From contig VNWV01000002.1 of the NCBI GenBank assembly GCA_009801085.1, positions 3,100,001 through 3,164,000 of the forward strand: 64,000 nucleotides of DNA, read 5' to 3'. The position numbers were made by a program, and so were the translations under genes. Source of the stretch: Lasiodiplodia sp. COLG20. Its lineage: Eukaryota > Ascomycota > Dothideomycetes > Botryosphaeriales > Botryosphaeriaceae. This document shows, piece after piece, positions 24,512-35,903 of this stretch; positions within the stretch are counted from its first letter, which is position 1; every line of letters starts with the position of its first letter. Under the pieces are notes generated by a model. That model made no database searches. It worked only from the letters and a program-made list of their open reading frames with translations, and was not told the origin of the DNA.

Positions 24512-25695
24512 ATGGCCCACCTCACCTCTCTGCCGTCGGAGCTCCTGCTCCATATCCTTAGCTTTCTGCCCATCCGCTCTCTGCTCGCCTTTTCCTTAGC
24601 TAGTCGGTCCGCATACGTTCTTGCCTCGTCCAGTCTGCAAACTCTGTCTCTGGGAGTCTATCCCACCCGTGTCTCGTCCTTGATCAGCCAGCTCTCGAGC
24701 ACAAGTCCTACCGCGTCCCCGTACTCCCGTAGCACCAGGAGTCTCAGCAGCAGCGCCGGCTCTCTCCCTTCTTCGTCGGCGTGCAGCTCCAAGTCCTCGT
24801 CGTCTGAACTCTTCAACGAGGCGTGCACTGTCGCACATGTCATCCCACAGGCGTCGGAGCTGCGGCCTCATACGTTGCTGGCCTTCCACACCGCTCTCAC
24901 CTCGTCCATCCTAAACCGCTACTGCATGTCGATGCGCCACCTGGAGCTCAGCATCTGGGCCCTTACCCCGCCTGTGGCAGACGCCCTTGCGGGCCTGAAG
25001 AACCTGCGCACTCTGTGCCTGCGCATCGAGGACCCCTTCGGCCGCGGCTTCCTGCGCCGCTGGATCATCAACTGGGGCTCAACCGTCGACGACGACGACG
25101 ACCGGGAGGATGAGGCCGAGCATCGCGGCCCGCGCCGGCTTCCGTCTCTGTACCGCGCCCTGCCCGAGGCTGGGAGCGGTACCGAGTGGAACAAGTTCGC
25201 CGATGCGTGGAGCCGGCTGGAGACGCTGCGGCTCGTGGGCGCCGAGGTGAGCGACTGGCAGCTCTGCCAGATCCTGAAGAGGAACGTCGGCCTGAAGGAG
25301 TTGTGGCTGAAGAAGTGTCTGGAAGTCGGCGGCGAGCTGCTGAAGTTTTTGGATGAGGAGTGGGAGGGGAGGAGCAGTCTACAGACATTGGGCCTGGTCG
25401 ACTGCGATCTCGCTGGCGAGATCAACGCAGAGACGGTGGCGCACGTTGGAAATTTGCCGAACTTGCAGGTAAGCGCAGCGCGGGTCCTCCAATTCATTGC
25501 TCACGGCTGACATGATTCCCGCAGTTCTTGTCGTTGCTCGGCTGTAAGGGCGTGACGAACAGCACTGTCGAGCACTTGAACGACGAGTCTTGGCACATCC
25601 CGCACGTCGAGATGCCAGGCGCCCATGCAGCGGATATTGGGCCAATGCCCGCTGTGATTGAAGTTGACCCCGCCTATGTTGATGATGAGGCATGA
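24512..25695 (+). CDS. F-box protein
   Basis: Exons 24512-25468 and 25525-25695 (56-nt intron, GTAAGC...GCAG, phase 0); 375 residues. The ATG sits in CCACCATGG, a strong fungal start context. Residues 5-45 (LPSELLLHILSFLPIRSLLAFSLASRS) form a canonical F-box, the Skp1-binding helix bundle of SCF ubiquitin ligases. A Ser-rich low-complexity spacer follows (about 60-100). The remainder has irregular leucine-rich segments (LETLRLVGAEVSDWQL, LKELWLKKC, LQTLGLVDCDL) that suggest a short LRR substrate-binding region. The second exon continues this pattern (FLSLLGCKGVTNSTVEHL). Substrate unknown. Confidence 0.85.
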
Positions 25696-26847
25696 TTGTG
25701 AGTTGCGTGAGGATGATTTGTTCGTGTATGATGGTATCCTTTGGCATTTTCGCTGCTACATATTTCTACCCTGTATAAAAGCGGGACACAGACACTAGAG
25801 GGATCTCTTCGATGGTAGATACGGCTTTGGGTTGCCTTCGTTTATGTACTTTGTCTCTGTGCGGAAGAACGCGCTGCTTGGTGCGAAGGCCGCACCCAAT
25901 ATCTTAATGCTAAGGAGTCGCAATATATCAATTTTCCTTCATGTGAGCCGAATGAAATCAGCTGGGTCTCTGCGATGCTCTGAGCTTGAATATGATGCTT
26001 CAATCGTGCAGTCGTTGCGTTGGATGATCAGTGGCGGGCGGCTGTTGCGTCGATATCTGCACCCACCAAACCGAGCCCGCATCGCAACCCACTTGCAGGA
26101 CATTTTCTATCAGTATTTTATTTTCTCTACTGCTAATCATCATCGTAAGGACAGCCTCGAACCTTTACAGCACCTTCTGGAGGGTTTGGTGGGGGTCGGT
26201 GTCATGGCACCTCACCTTGGTTCGCAACCCACCACCTCACCACCACTCAACCTCACTCCACGATGCTTTCCACAACGCTCGGGCCCTTTCACATGCAGCA
26301 TCCAACCAACCACAGCCAGCCTTGGCTCGCTTAGCCATTGCTTCCGCTGCCCATATGCCGCCGCTCTTGCTGCAGTATTCCTTCCTCAGCCATCCTCAGC
26401 TCTCTTTGCCTTTTGCCTTGGATCAAGTGGAACACCCAAGACCACATCCATTTTCCAAGGAGCTCTGCTCGCCTCGGTCCAGGCATTGCTCCTATTCATT
26501 TCCTCCCCACCCCACCATCTTCTCTCTACCCAACCTCACTCAACCTCACTCGGATTGGACTCCTAGCCCATCAAGCAGAGTCACAAATAAGCTTCGAACT
26601 CGCCTTCGCAAAGCTTCACGCTCACACCCTATCTCACCCTGTCGCCACGCTTCAAGCTTCCAGCTCACCGTCGCGACTACCTTCACATCACAGTCGGGTC
26701 AGAACAAGCGACTTGACTCTTCATCAGCCAATCCTAACAGCTCATCTCACCTCACCTTGGACTCCCTCATTAACAGGTCCAAGTCCTGTTCGACTTCAAC
26801 ACAATTCAAGAACAGCCATTGTCAAGACACATCCCAACACTTTCAAC
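25696..26847. other. Intergenic region with pyrimidine-rich 5' leader
   Basis: From about 26200 to the ATG at 26848 the plus strand is dominated by CTCACC and CCTCAC-like motifs and CT runs, typical of a long 5' untranslated region of a fungal gene. A frame stays open upstream of 26848 for 170 codons but its composition is that of the CT-rich leader, so I treat it as untranslated. Confidence 0.5.
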
Positions 26848-28827
26848 ATGACTAACTTCACTGTTACCTCCCCCATGGCTGGCTCTTTCCGGAAGGTCAA
26901 GATGCCTAAGCTGGTTGGCATTCCCTCTCTTGAGGAGGTCCGCAAGGCCCCTCGCATGCCTCTGGACTGCGCTCGTGATCGCATTTACGCCGCAGCTAAG
27001 GAGATTGAGAAGCTAGAGACGTTGGTTCCCTACTTCTCCGGTGTCAACAACGCCTCGTACGAGTTCTATGCTCCCAAGTCGCTCGCTGGTCTTCCTGACC
27101 ATCTGCTTCACATTCTCATTGCACTGGTCGTTGACACCGACATCGATCTTGGTGGCCAGAAGAAGTCTGTCATCAGTGACTCCCTCCACAAGTTTGAGGA
27201 CCTGCTGTACATCACCCTGTACCACACTCACATGCTCTATCACGAGCTCTACATCGACTTCTCCGCTGGTCGCCTGGACCCCGACATGAAGTTCACCGAC
27301 GACCTCACTGCTGAGGAGATGGTCAAGCACCTCTACTTCCACTGGAGCGTCCTTGTTGACGACGAGCTTCTGGCGACCCTGGACTTCGCTATTCGCAAGG
27401 AGGCTCTCATGAAATTCAAGATCAACCACAATGCGCACGTCTTCAACATCAACAAGTACGACTCAGAGTCGGACTTCAAGTCAATCGAAGACAGCGTTCG
27501 TAGGGGCCTGAATGCCATCCCTTTTGATGAGGCTCAGCTGCTCGCCAACTACAAGGGCCTCGTTCCTGAGCTCCCCGAGCACTTCGCCAAGCCCTGCAAT
27601 GCGGATGTCCTGCTCCACGAGCTTCGCCGCCGCCATAACTACAACCTTTACTCCCTTTGCCAGGACCACGGCATTGTCCCTTCTTATGAAATCTTCGACA
27701 ACACGGAGCGAGCCGACGAGGTCTGGTGCAAGAACCTGTACCATGGACCCGGTGTCCAGGAAGAAGATGGCGACGTGAGCCCGCTGGCCCTCGACTCTCC
27801 TGAGATCTACATCCCTGAGGAGAACCTCCCTCGCCCCATCGACTTCAACAAGATTTGCAACTACCTCCCCTACCTCGAGGAGGAGGACGAGGACGAGTAC
27901 GAGAGTTTGCTTTCCGACGACGAGGAAGAGGTCGACGAGGAAGAGCTGGATCTGGCGGACGAACTCGGCGACTTCCTCGACGACAAGCAAGCCGGAATGA
28001 AGAAGCAGAAGACTGACCCCTTCGCCGAGTCCGCCGCCCGCTCCTTTGCTCCCATCACGCCCCCGAAGACCAACAGCTTCGGCAGCTCCAACGGCTACAG
28101 CAGCGGCGGCTCTAACAGCAAGAAGCGCGCTCGCGCTCCCTCTCCCATCGACACCGACCTCGCCAACGGCCGCAAGCGCTTCCGCGTTTCCCCGGAGTCT
28201 CCTCGCGCTCCCACCCCTTCGCCGCCGACGGGACGCTCCTCTTCGTCCGGCGTGTTCGACGACACCCCTTGGTCCTCTTTGTCCTGGTGTGTCAAGCAGC
28301 ATGAGAAGCGCCTGCCCGTCGTCCAGGAGAGGGTTGGCAACGTCGGAACGCCTGAATGGCCCTTTCCCGACACGCCGTACGACGTTGCTGAGTACGAGAA
28401 GTACCGGGTGCCCATGCCCACCAGCTTCGAGAGGGATCCCAACATCAGGACGCCCGAGTGGCCCTTTCCCGACTCGCCGTACGACGTTGCTGAGCACGAG
28501 CAGCCGCAGCAGTCGACGACCTTCGCCGCCCCGGCTCAGGACGACTTCTCCTTCACGCTCCCGATGCGTCCCATGTCCGTCCTGCCGAGCCCTTTCCCCA
28601 TCCGTCGCGGCGATCCTGTCATCACACTGCCGTCAGAGACGCGCGCCCAGCACGAGCACGACATGGTCATGAACGGCGAGCTGATGCAGAAGGAGCGCGA
28701 CAAGGCGCTCAGGGCTCTCTGTGGCGAGGAGACCTCTGAGGATGAGGACGACAAGGAGTCTGTCGCCTCGGACTCCCACATTATGTTCGCTATGGAGTCC
28801 TACGTCGGCTACAAGAAGTACTGGTAG
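26848..28827 (+). CDS. Acidic orphan protein with duplicated WPFPD motif
   Basis: Single exon, 659 residues, starting at MTNFTVTSPMAG after a CT-rich leader. I do not recognise the family. Residues 1-340 are well-ordered, mixed helical and hydrophobic, and look like a folded domain. Residues about 344-375 are an almost unbroken Asp/Glu run. Next comes a Ser-rich segment with nuclear-localisation-like basic stretches (KKRARAPSPI near 425, GRKRFRV near 445). Residues 501-517 and 535-551 are two copies of TPEWPFPD(T/S)PYDVAE(Y/H)E, 34 residues apart. The C-terminus is again acidic and Ser-rich. Nuclear location is an inference from the basic stretches. The strong codon bias and uninterrupted frame support high expression. 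Confidence 0.85.
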   Translation: MTNFTVTSPMAGSFRKVKMPKLVGIPSLEEVRKAPRMPLDCARDRIYAAAKEIEKLETLVPYFSGVNNASYEFYAPKSLAGLPDHLLHILIALVVDTDIDLGGQKKSVISDSLHKFEDLLYITLYHTHMLYHELYIDFSAGRLDPDMKFTDDLTAEEMVKHLYFHWSVLVDDELLATLDFAIRKEALMKFKINHNAHVFNINKYDSESDFKSIEDSVRRGLNAIPFDEAQLLANYKGLVPELPEHFAKPCNADVLLHELRRRHNYNLYSLCQDHGIVPSYEIFDNTERADEVWCKNLYHGPGVQEEDGDVSPLALDSPEIYIPEENLPRPIDFNKICNYLPYLEEEDEDEYESLLSDDEEEVDEEELDLADELGDFLDDKQAGMKKQKTDPFAESAARSFAPITPPKTNSFGSSNGYSSGGSNSKKRARAPSPIDTDLANGRKRFRVSPESPRAPTPSPPTGRSSSSGVFDDTPWSSLSWCVKQHEKRLPVVQERVGNVGTPEWPFPDTPYDVAEYEKYRVPMPTSFERDPNIRTPEWPFPDSPYDVAEHEQPQQSTTFAAPAQDDFSFTLPMRPMSVLPSPFPIRRGDPVITLPSETRAQHEHDMVMNGELMQKERDKALRALCGEETSEDEDDKESVASDSHIMFAMESYVGYKKYW

Positions 28828-31005
28828 ATGGTTGGTTATCGGGTTGGCTTTGGGTCGGTCTCTGGATTTTCTTTCGTTTCTTGAATGGTTCTAGGTTTGG
28901 CTCGGGGCAGGTTCTGGATTTTGACCCTGAGAGAGGTTTCTGGTTTTGGTCTTTAGGTCTCTCCTTCTATACCCCCTTTCTTCTGCCTCTTAGCGATTTG
29001 ATACTCATCTGGGCTGGTTGAGCCTAGTCTACTGGTTCTCTGATTTCTGGTTTTTGGGCTCTGGCGCCCCGGATTCTCTTTACGATACCAAAACGGGAGG
29101 ATAGCATGGTCGGTTTGTTTTTGCTTTTGTTTCCTAGTAGTCAGCATACTATTCGACTGCCAATGAGAACATCGTCTACAATCCACACATACAAGACATC
29201 TGCAGTCGAAACGGTGGTCCGGACGCATATGTCCTCGTGCAAGCTGCTCGTCTACATCCGAACGAACACTTCTAGCTGCCACCAAGGAAGATGGAAGAAG
29301 CAGAGATAGCGGGGTTGAAGCCATGTGGAACGTGCGTTGGCCAACTGGTTCCAGCAAAGGCAACTCCGCAACTCCGGCGGCTCTGAGTCGCTCTCTTGCT
29401 CTGACCTTGACTCGTGGGTCTTGTTCAACGAAAAATTGTGCAGCCTCTTGACCGCTGTTTGCCGTCATGACGCTGGGTGAATGTGACGAGTTACACGGCT
29501 TGGCTCGCCTGAAAACCGGTCACTTTCGCGCCCACACTTGTGCAGACACGGAGTAGATGAATACACATTACTAAGTCAACGATGACATCGGTTGTTGCCG
29601 CTGCCAGGGGATGGCGGAGAGAAAGAGGTGGAGTCGTAGGGTAAGTTTTTCTTCCGTAGCATTACGAGAGCTGCCTATACTACCTAACCCCGTTGAGGTG
29701 AGCTAACCGCTGCCCCGAAACTAGTTGAGAATAATAGCTACGTTATGAAGTTTTGGTGGCGTGCTGCGCCGCTGTGCTATTCTCCTAACATGTTAGCTGC
29801 AGACTGTGAGTCTTTCCGCGCTCTTGCAGGCTGACTCGTTGATCAATGGACATCGCTACTCTCATTTCCCTTACGCGTGCGGCTATCTTTTTTCTCTTCT
29901 TATCTTCGCCAACGTGCTGTCAGGCCCGCCATCGCGGGAGTGAAACTAGCGCGAAACGTAGCCCATCCGCTCCTCCCCGCGAACCAACACTAACTATAGT
30001 GCTGCTATACGACCAGTAGCCGCAGGCCCACAAGTCGCCCAGAGTCACGATTCTCGAAAACCCCACGTCTTCATATCTAGAGATACGAAAGCAATATCTC
30101 TTTGCTCTAATTTTACGCAACCCACCAAAAAGTCGGCATACCGACTGCCTAAATTAGTATGACCACTATAGCAATGTCTTAAACGCAAGTATATTGGCGC
30201 GCTGGAAGATGCCGGTCGACAGATTTAGTTCCGAGAGAAAGTTCCGCTGCACCCCAGAACTAAGATCGGCGACGTGGATTCGCGCGTCGGATTAACCATC
30301 TTTTATGTAACTCTTTAATTCCGATGCATGCATGACAAATCTCAAACACCACGTTCAATCTCCCCAATTGCTCGTAAGACAGGTATTACTGCCAAGACGA
30401 CCTAGACCCTGTCGTCGTTCATGCCACTCGAATCAAGCCTTGCAGATGCAGCATTGCAGTTTGAATAGCATTTAACTCCATCGGTGAATACCGGGGAGCA
30501 GCTTGCCCGACCTTCCCGCTTCGCCGATCCCAGCTGGGGCGTTTTTTCTTGTTCCGAAACTCAAAGTAGCCAAGAACCGGTCCTTGCTGTTGCCAATCAT
30601 GTCCTCTCCGTGCAAAATCGCCCGCGTTTTCTTCTATCTTGCCTGACAAAAGGGCAATGAGGGAAAGGGGCGAGAAAAAATCGTGTACCATAGCCATAGA
30701 TGCCAGATCCATATTCCAGTTTTCAACCTTCTGTCGAATACAGACACCCAAACCCCCCACTATGCAACGCTAGGAAACAGAAAATTAATGGCCAAAATAT
30801 TCTCGAATGCAAAATGTGAAGTAAAGAATGCTGAAAAACAAAGGAGAAGGAAGAAAAAGCTCAGCCCATGGGTATCACAGGGAGAAATATGCCCAACATT
30901 TTGTTCTTCGCCATCAGAAATTGATATGGCGGTAACACACCCACATCCACCTTTCCGTAGCATCCATCCGCTTCCATTACGCTGGAGGAAAAAGAAAAAG
31001 AAAAA
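28828..31005. other. Intergenic region
   Basis: About 2.2 kb between convergent genes. It begins with the T/G-rich 3' region of the acidic orphan gene. Short ORFs (28953-29468 minus, 30683-31153 plus) lack gene character. I see no repeat or RNA gene. Confidence 0.5.
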
Positions 31006-33071
31006 TCATCTATCACCAATCGCTTCCCTTGCCGCCTCTTTCATCTTTCTTCCTGCCTCGGCCATGGTCTGGGAAGCCTCTTCCATCCTGGTACCCTGGT
31101 CGCAAATGGACCTGATGGCTGTCTCTAGAGTCTGCGTCCGAGAGCGCAATTGAGCCACCTCGACTCGTAACGCAGCTATGACTTGAGACGAAGCAGCAGT
31201 AGCAGCGGGCGTCGGGGCGTGCTGCTCGGAATCCCGGCGGGAAAGTGGACGATTGGCGGCGTCGAATAAGGCTCCCCCTCTCGTCGGATCGTCCAGAACG
31301 GATGGCATGGCGACGGTGGAGGACGCTGGCTGCAAGAAGGTTCCCCCAACACCCCCCATCTCAAGTCGTCGTTCCTCCTCTTTACCAGCACCATCCTCAT
31401 CACCCTTCCAACCCAAAGCGTTGAGCAGCCCCTCCCTCTCCTGCGCCCACGCTCTCTTCTCCTCGGCCGCCATGCCCTGCAACTTCCCCGCCATCTCCAC
31501 AATGCTCCTGTACTGCTCGCCCGTCTTCACTTCCCGCCGTCTCGCATCATCCCGCTGCTCCCGCAACTCTTCAACCTGCAGCTCGAGGGCCGCGACCCGC
31601 GCCTCCAGCTCCTACTTCTCCGCCGTTAGGCCGTTGATCTCCACGTCGGTGACCTCGAACTTCTTCTCGAGCGTGGCACACTTGGTACGCTGCCGATCGA
31701 GCTTCGACAGCAGGGCGTCGTACTCCTGCCGGAGTGTCTGGAGTGCTAGGGTTTTGAGTGAGATTTGGTGTTGAAGGTCTTGCAAGTGAGCGGTGTGCGC
31801 GGCTGATGTGGATGACGAAAGCTGGGGAAGGAGAGAGGGCGAGGGCGAAGCGATGGAGTGGATTGTTGACGGTTGGGGTATATTCAGGGAGGATGGGGAG
31901 GGGAGCATTCGAAGTGGTGGAGGGTGATGGTAGTGGTGAGGAACTGCGGGGGATGGGGGTCGAGTGTAGGCGTTTCCGCTGTTGGTGATGGGGGGTGCTC
32001 CTGGAGGAGAGTGACGCGGCGACAAAGGATCCCTACTTCCTTGGAAGCTTCCCCGGACATCCTCGGAGGGTCCAGGTGGAGGGATTGTGCGGTCTCCCCC
32101 ACTAGTCGGCCGAGGTAGAAAGTGAGAGACTTCTTGGTTGGCGATTGGATCAAATCGGCGCTTCATGACATCGCGGATCTCGGCGGTAGCGGCGGCAGTG
32201 GCAGCTGACTGGGGCTCTGCTCCTGTTCCGGAGTGAATGGAAAGAGGGGTGGTCAAGTCTCGGAGGCTGGCAACGTTGGCTCGCAAGAGTTCGACGGCAA
32301 AGACGAGGGCCTGGTCTGTTCCTAGATTCGAAACTCCTGAAGAAAGCTTTGGAGGGTCAGTACTGGGGCCAGAAAGCCCGGTAATACGAACGAGGAGGGC
32401 GCCGCAATCTCCTCACCGATCGTGACTGGCTGTTGCCCTGCAGAGTGATGCGCTGGATTTCGGCGTTCAGCGTGTCGACTTCGGCGACAATGTTGCTGAT
32501 CAGGGCTCGACGTCTCGTGCAAGCCAAGCCGGCACAGGAGGTAGGGCAGCAAGCACCGTTGTCCTTGGACACGACGGCGGGCAGGAGGCCTCGAGTTTCG
32601 AAAGACGACATGCCGGGTGAGGCGGGCGGCGGCTGCTGACGGCCAGCTAGATTCCGTGTCAGCAGACCCAGCGGTCAATTACACAGTCTGACTTATTGCG
32701 ATGACAAAGAAGGGCAGGGAATGGGAGAGGATGAATGTACCATCGTAGTCTTCCCCGCTTCCATAGAAGCCGGCTGAGTCAGCGGGAGGGCGTGGTAAAT
32801 GGGGGTCGGGTTGCGGGATTTGGTCAGAGAGAAGGCGGCGTCTCTTGTTGTTCTGCGCTGCATCTGCCTGACTCTGCAGAGACTCGGCCAAATACAAGTG
32901 CCGCCCCGCGGAGGGCCATGGCTGGACGCGCTCCGGCTCGTCGGGGAGCGCGGGCAGGGGCGGGTGCTGGGTGCATTCGCAGTGGTCGTGGCCATGGTGG
33001 CTATGATGGTTGGGGAGCGGGTGTGAGTGCTCTTCCCACGGCCTCTTCCAGCGCGCAGCCGCAGAATCCAT
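31006..33071 (-). CDS. Cys-motif and coiled-coil protein, interrupted by an in-frame TAG
   Basis: Exon 1 is 33071-32741, exon 2 is 32646-32417 (94-nt intron, GTACAT...CTAG, split codon restores frame), exon 3 ends at 31006. Exon 1 is His/Pro-rich. Exon 2 holds GLLPAVVSKDNGACCPTSC followed by AGLACTRRR, a compact Cys group that may bind zinc, then a short helix. Exon 3 has a Pro/Ser-rich linker and a long coiled coil. The coiled coil is cut by TAG at 31612-31614: translation reads INGLTAEK, stop, then continues in the same frame as ELEARVAALELQVEEL to a second stop at 31006. The heptad pattern runs straight through, so a nonsense change (for example CAG to TAG), a sequencing error or readthrough are the options. 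The exon 2-3 junction is uncertain: the best acceptor (before 32336) gives an early stop, the one before 32310 keeps frame. Function unknown. Confidence 0.6.
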
Positions 33072-33736
33072 AGGTCCCGCCAGGCAAAGGGTGAAACGGC
33101 AGGCCTGTGCAGGCCGCCATTCGGTGGTCAGAGGAGGGAAGCGGGCACGTTGGCGCAGTGTATGGCCAGGCCGCAGCTATAAGGCGGGCGGAGAGGGTTC
33201 CGCGAGAGCTGCGTGGAGCACGGGGGAAAACTGGAGAGCGGGTGTGCGGCGCGTGTGTGCTGTGCGGTGGGCCTGGCTGACTCTCCGGGGCTAACGTAAC
33301 AGAATGAATTACGAGCAGAAAAGGCGTGCGTGGTAAACAGGAAGGGCCGCGCTACTGCGTATATGCTCACGGACGGTTATTTCCGCCGTCTGACGGCTGG
33401 TGCTCGGGGCTCTTGGCAGCGGCATGGAGCATCTGGCACCTACTCAGCAGGAACGCGACCCCGGCGCGGTAGGGGCGCGGGAGCGGCCGGAAGAGGCGAC
33501 ATGGGCGCCAGCTTGCAAAGGAGACGGGCTCGCTGAGTAAGCTGCGCTCGATGCTCGCCCTGCTTGGTAAGATTGCTCCATCTGCACCTGTCGCGCGGCT
33601 CATCAGGCCCGAAGGAACCTTCTTTTGCGAGCGTCACCTGCCCGCCGCGCCGCGACGTGGGCCGCCCTGGCAGCCCGCATGCACACCACACAGATGCTTG
33701 GTGACGCCACGCAGATTCGGTTGCATTGCTTACACA
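33072..33736. other. Promoter region of the coiled-coil gene
   Basis: 665 bp between two minus-strand genes. It should contain the terminator of the gene to the right and the promoter of the coiled-coil gene. GC-rich; no motif stands out. Confidence 0.45.
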
Positions 33737-35330
33737 CTACACCTCCCTCCAGCCCACCTGCACCTGCTCCGTCTCTGCAGCCATTCCCTGCAGCTGCTGC
33801 TCCACAAACCACGCCTCGCTCTCCCCCACCTCCCCCTCCATGCGCCTCATAAGCTGCAGTTCGCGCATTATGCCCGTCACCAGCGCCCGGCAGCCGCCCA
33901 CCACCGTGCTGATGCTGGATCCCGCCGCCGGCTCGACCAGCCGCTCCGCATCGCGTGCCAGTGCCGTCACCTTGCGGATGAGGGCGCCCACTTCCACCCT
34001 CCATCCGTCCCCGAGCCCCTCCACCACCTCGGCGCTCTGCGCCTCCTCCCTGAGCCTCCACACCTCCTCCGCCCGCGCGCTCCACACCTCGAACTCTTGC
34101 ACCACGCTTGTATGCCGCCCGCCCGCCTCCGTGAGCGCCCGCAGCTCGTTCAGGAGCGGCCCAAGGAGCTGGATATTCTCCGCGAGGCCGAACGTGGCGC
34201 TCCCACTGCTCCACTCCTGCAGCGCATGCAGGTTCACCAGCTCCTGCACCTCGCTTTCGTTCTTGCGCATGTTGTGATGCGCTGTCGCCACCTCGTAGAA
34301 CTGGAGCCGCAGCGCCCGCTCCGCGCTGCGCTCCCACTGCCTCCGAACTGCCGCCGCCGACTCGTGCAGGACATGAAGCTGGAGCAGCTCTGTTTGGAGC
34401 GCCAACACTTCGGCTGAAAGCGCATCTGCACCTCCTGTGCTTACTGATGATGCGTGGAAGAATGCCGACGTAGCCTTCTTCGGTTCCGACGTCTTCTTTG
34501 GCGAGTAGTGCTGCTGCAAGGTTGAGAACGCGGGCTTGGCCACCAGTTTCGGCTCCTTTTCTGAGCCCACCACGCCTCGGGAGGATGCAATGTTTGCCTG
34601 CGTCCGCGCCGCCCCACCCGGCAGTTCTGACCTGGATCTCGAGTGCTTCAGGGCTGAAGCTCCGATCTTCGAGCCATTGCCGGACGGAGCTTGGAGCCTT
34701 TGCGCCGCTGCTGCCGGCCGTGTCCGCTCAGGTTGGGGAGACGACACTGTAGCAGCTCTCGTCCGTTCCCTCTGGCCTGGTTTTTGCGGCGCTGTGTCTC
34801 TGGACGATGGCCCTGACGATGAGCCCGGTCTATTGGTCCGGCCGGGGCCAACGGGCTTTGCAGCGCCTGAAGAAGCGCCGGCCTTGGTCGGGGCGCGCAG
34901 TCCTGACGCAGCACTCTGGCCAACTGTAGGTCTCCGTAGTGATTGCGTGCGAGTCACGCCCGAGGAAGGTGCCGGAGGAGGGGGCATATCTTGCCTTGCG
35001 GTATCTCCGGTCCTTTTTGCGGCAGCCAGCTTCGCGCCGACACTTTGCGTTCGATTCAGCGGTCGGGTTTGGGCTGCCGGCTGTCCGGTGCTGTGGTCTT
35101 CCTGCGGCGCCGGACCGGCTGTCCTCGAAGCTGCGGGCTGCGGCAGCTGGTTCCGACGTCTGGCTCCATTGTCTTTCTCTGCGGCGCCGATGGTCGGGCG
35201 TCTCGATAGCGTGGGTAGTCGCGACGGGGATGATTGCGCGGGACTGCGGGTGGGTTCAGGGAGCTGTGAATGTGAGCGAGTCGAAGACAAGGTGCATGCG
35301 GGGCGCGTCCGAAGCACATACGAAGGACAT
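33737..35330 (-). CDS. Fungal protein with disordered basic N-half and helical C-half, 9-nt first coding exon
   Basis: Exon 1 is 35330-35322 (ATG TCC TTC) and exon 2 is 35263-33737; the 58-nt intron has a canonical GTATGT donor and TTCACAG acceptor, phase 0. This gives MSFLPEPTRS and 511 residues; the frame of exon 2 has no Met before codon 96, which is why I chose this start. Residues 1-245 are disordered and basic, with repeated RTQS motifs (RTQSVG, RTQSLR), candidate phosphosites. STLQQHYSPKK at 250-260 looks like a conserved short motif, and residues about 285-511 are almost wholly helical with coiled-coil character. The pattern suggests a cytoskeletal or spindle-associated scaffold, but this is inference only. 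I do not recognise a named gene. Confidence 0.78.
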
Positions 35331-35903
35331 GGTGGAGTAGCAGTTGTTGAGCTCCGGTTCCCATGGCGAATCGCGTTTTGCGACTCTGCGGGGCGAAAAG
35401 GGAAGTGCGCAAGGTTGGGCGGTCGCCCCTGCAGCAAGTGGTGTTGATCTTAGCGGCCCGGCCTATTATTGTTTGCCGGCTCCTGCCCGCCCGCTCGTCC
35501 ACAGGGTAACGGGCCGCGCGCTGCACGTGAGCACCCGAAATCGCTCCCTACAAACACGCCGTCAGCTTCCCGCACCCTTGCGCGCATAGAAACGCCGCAA
35601 TCTACCGGCTCGGGATCTGCGGAATTTGTTCACTCGTTGGTGCACAGGCAAGTATTGTGAAAGGCCATGACATTTGAACGGCCCGGCAGCATCCAAATCT
35701 ACAGCTATGCGAGCACGTTTGGTATAGAGGGTTATGTCAGGCTAAGAATCGACCGAGCCAACCGTCGCACAAACAAGCTTGGATATCTCCATCGATAAGA
35801 AAAACGAGAGGAAAACCCGCCAAAAGACGCCCGGACATCATAACGTAGCTCGTGGAGCTTTCGGATCCGTCCCCAGTTCACCACCAACCCGGCCGTCCAG
35901 GCC
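35331..35903. other. Intergenic region
   Basis: 573 bp between two minus-strand genes: the promoter of the disordered/helical protein on the left and the 3' end of 6-phosphogluconolactonase on the right. No specific element recognised. Confidence 0.45.

Noticed and set aside
26338..26847. 170-codon in-frame extension ahead of the acidic orphan protein
   Set aside because: It is CT-rich leader sequence with Ser/Pro/His/Leu composition unlike the protein; the ATG at 26848 begins the gene-like sequence.
27481..28497. Long minus-strand frame (338 codons) opposite the acidic orphan gene
   Set aside because: Val/Leu/Glu/Gly-rich composition is the mirror of the GC-rich third-position codon bias of the plus-strand gene; no family signature.
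34536..35447. Plus-strand frame of 303 codons
   Set aside because: Antisense shadow of the disordered/helical protein gene; the minus strand has the splice sites and motifs.
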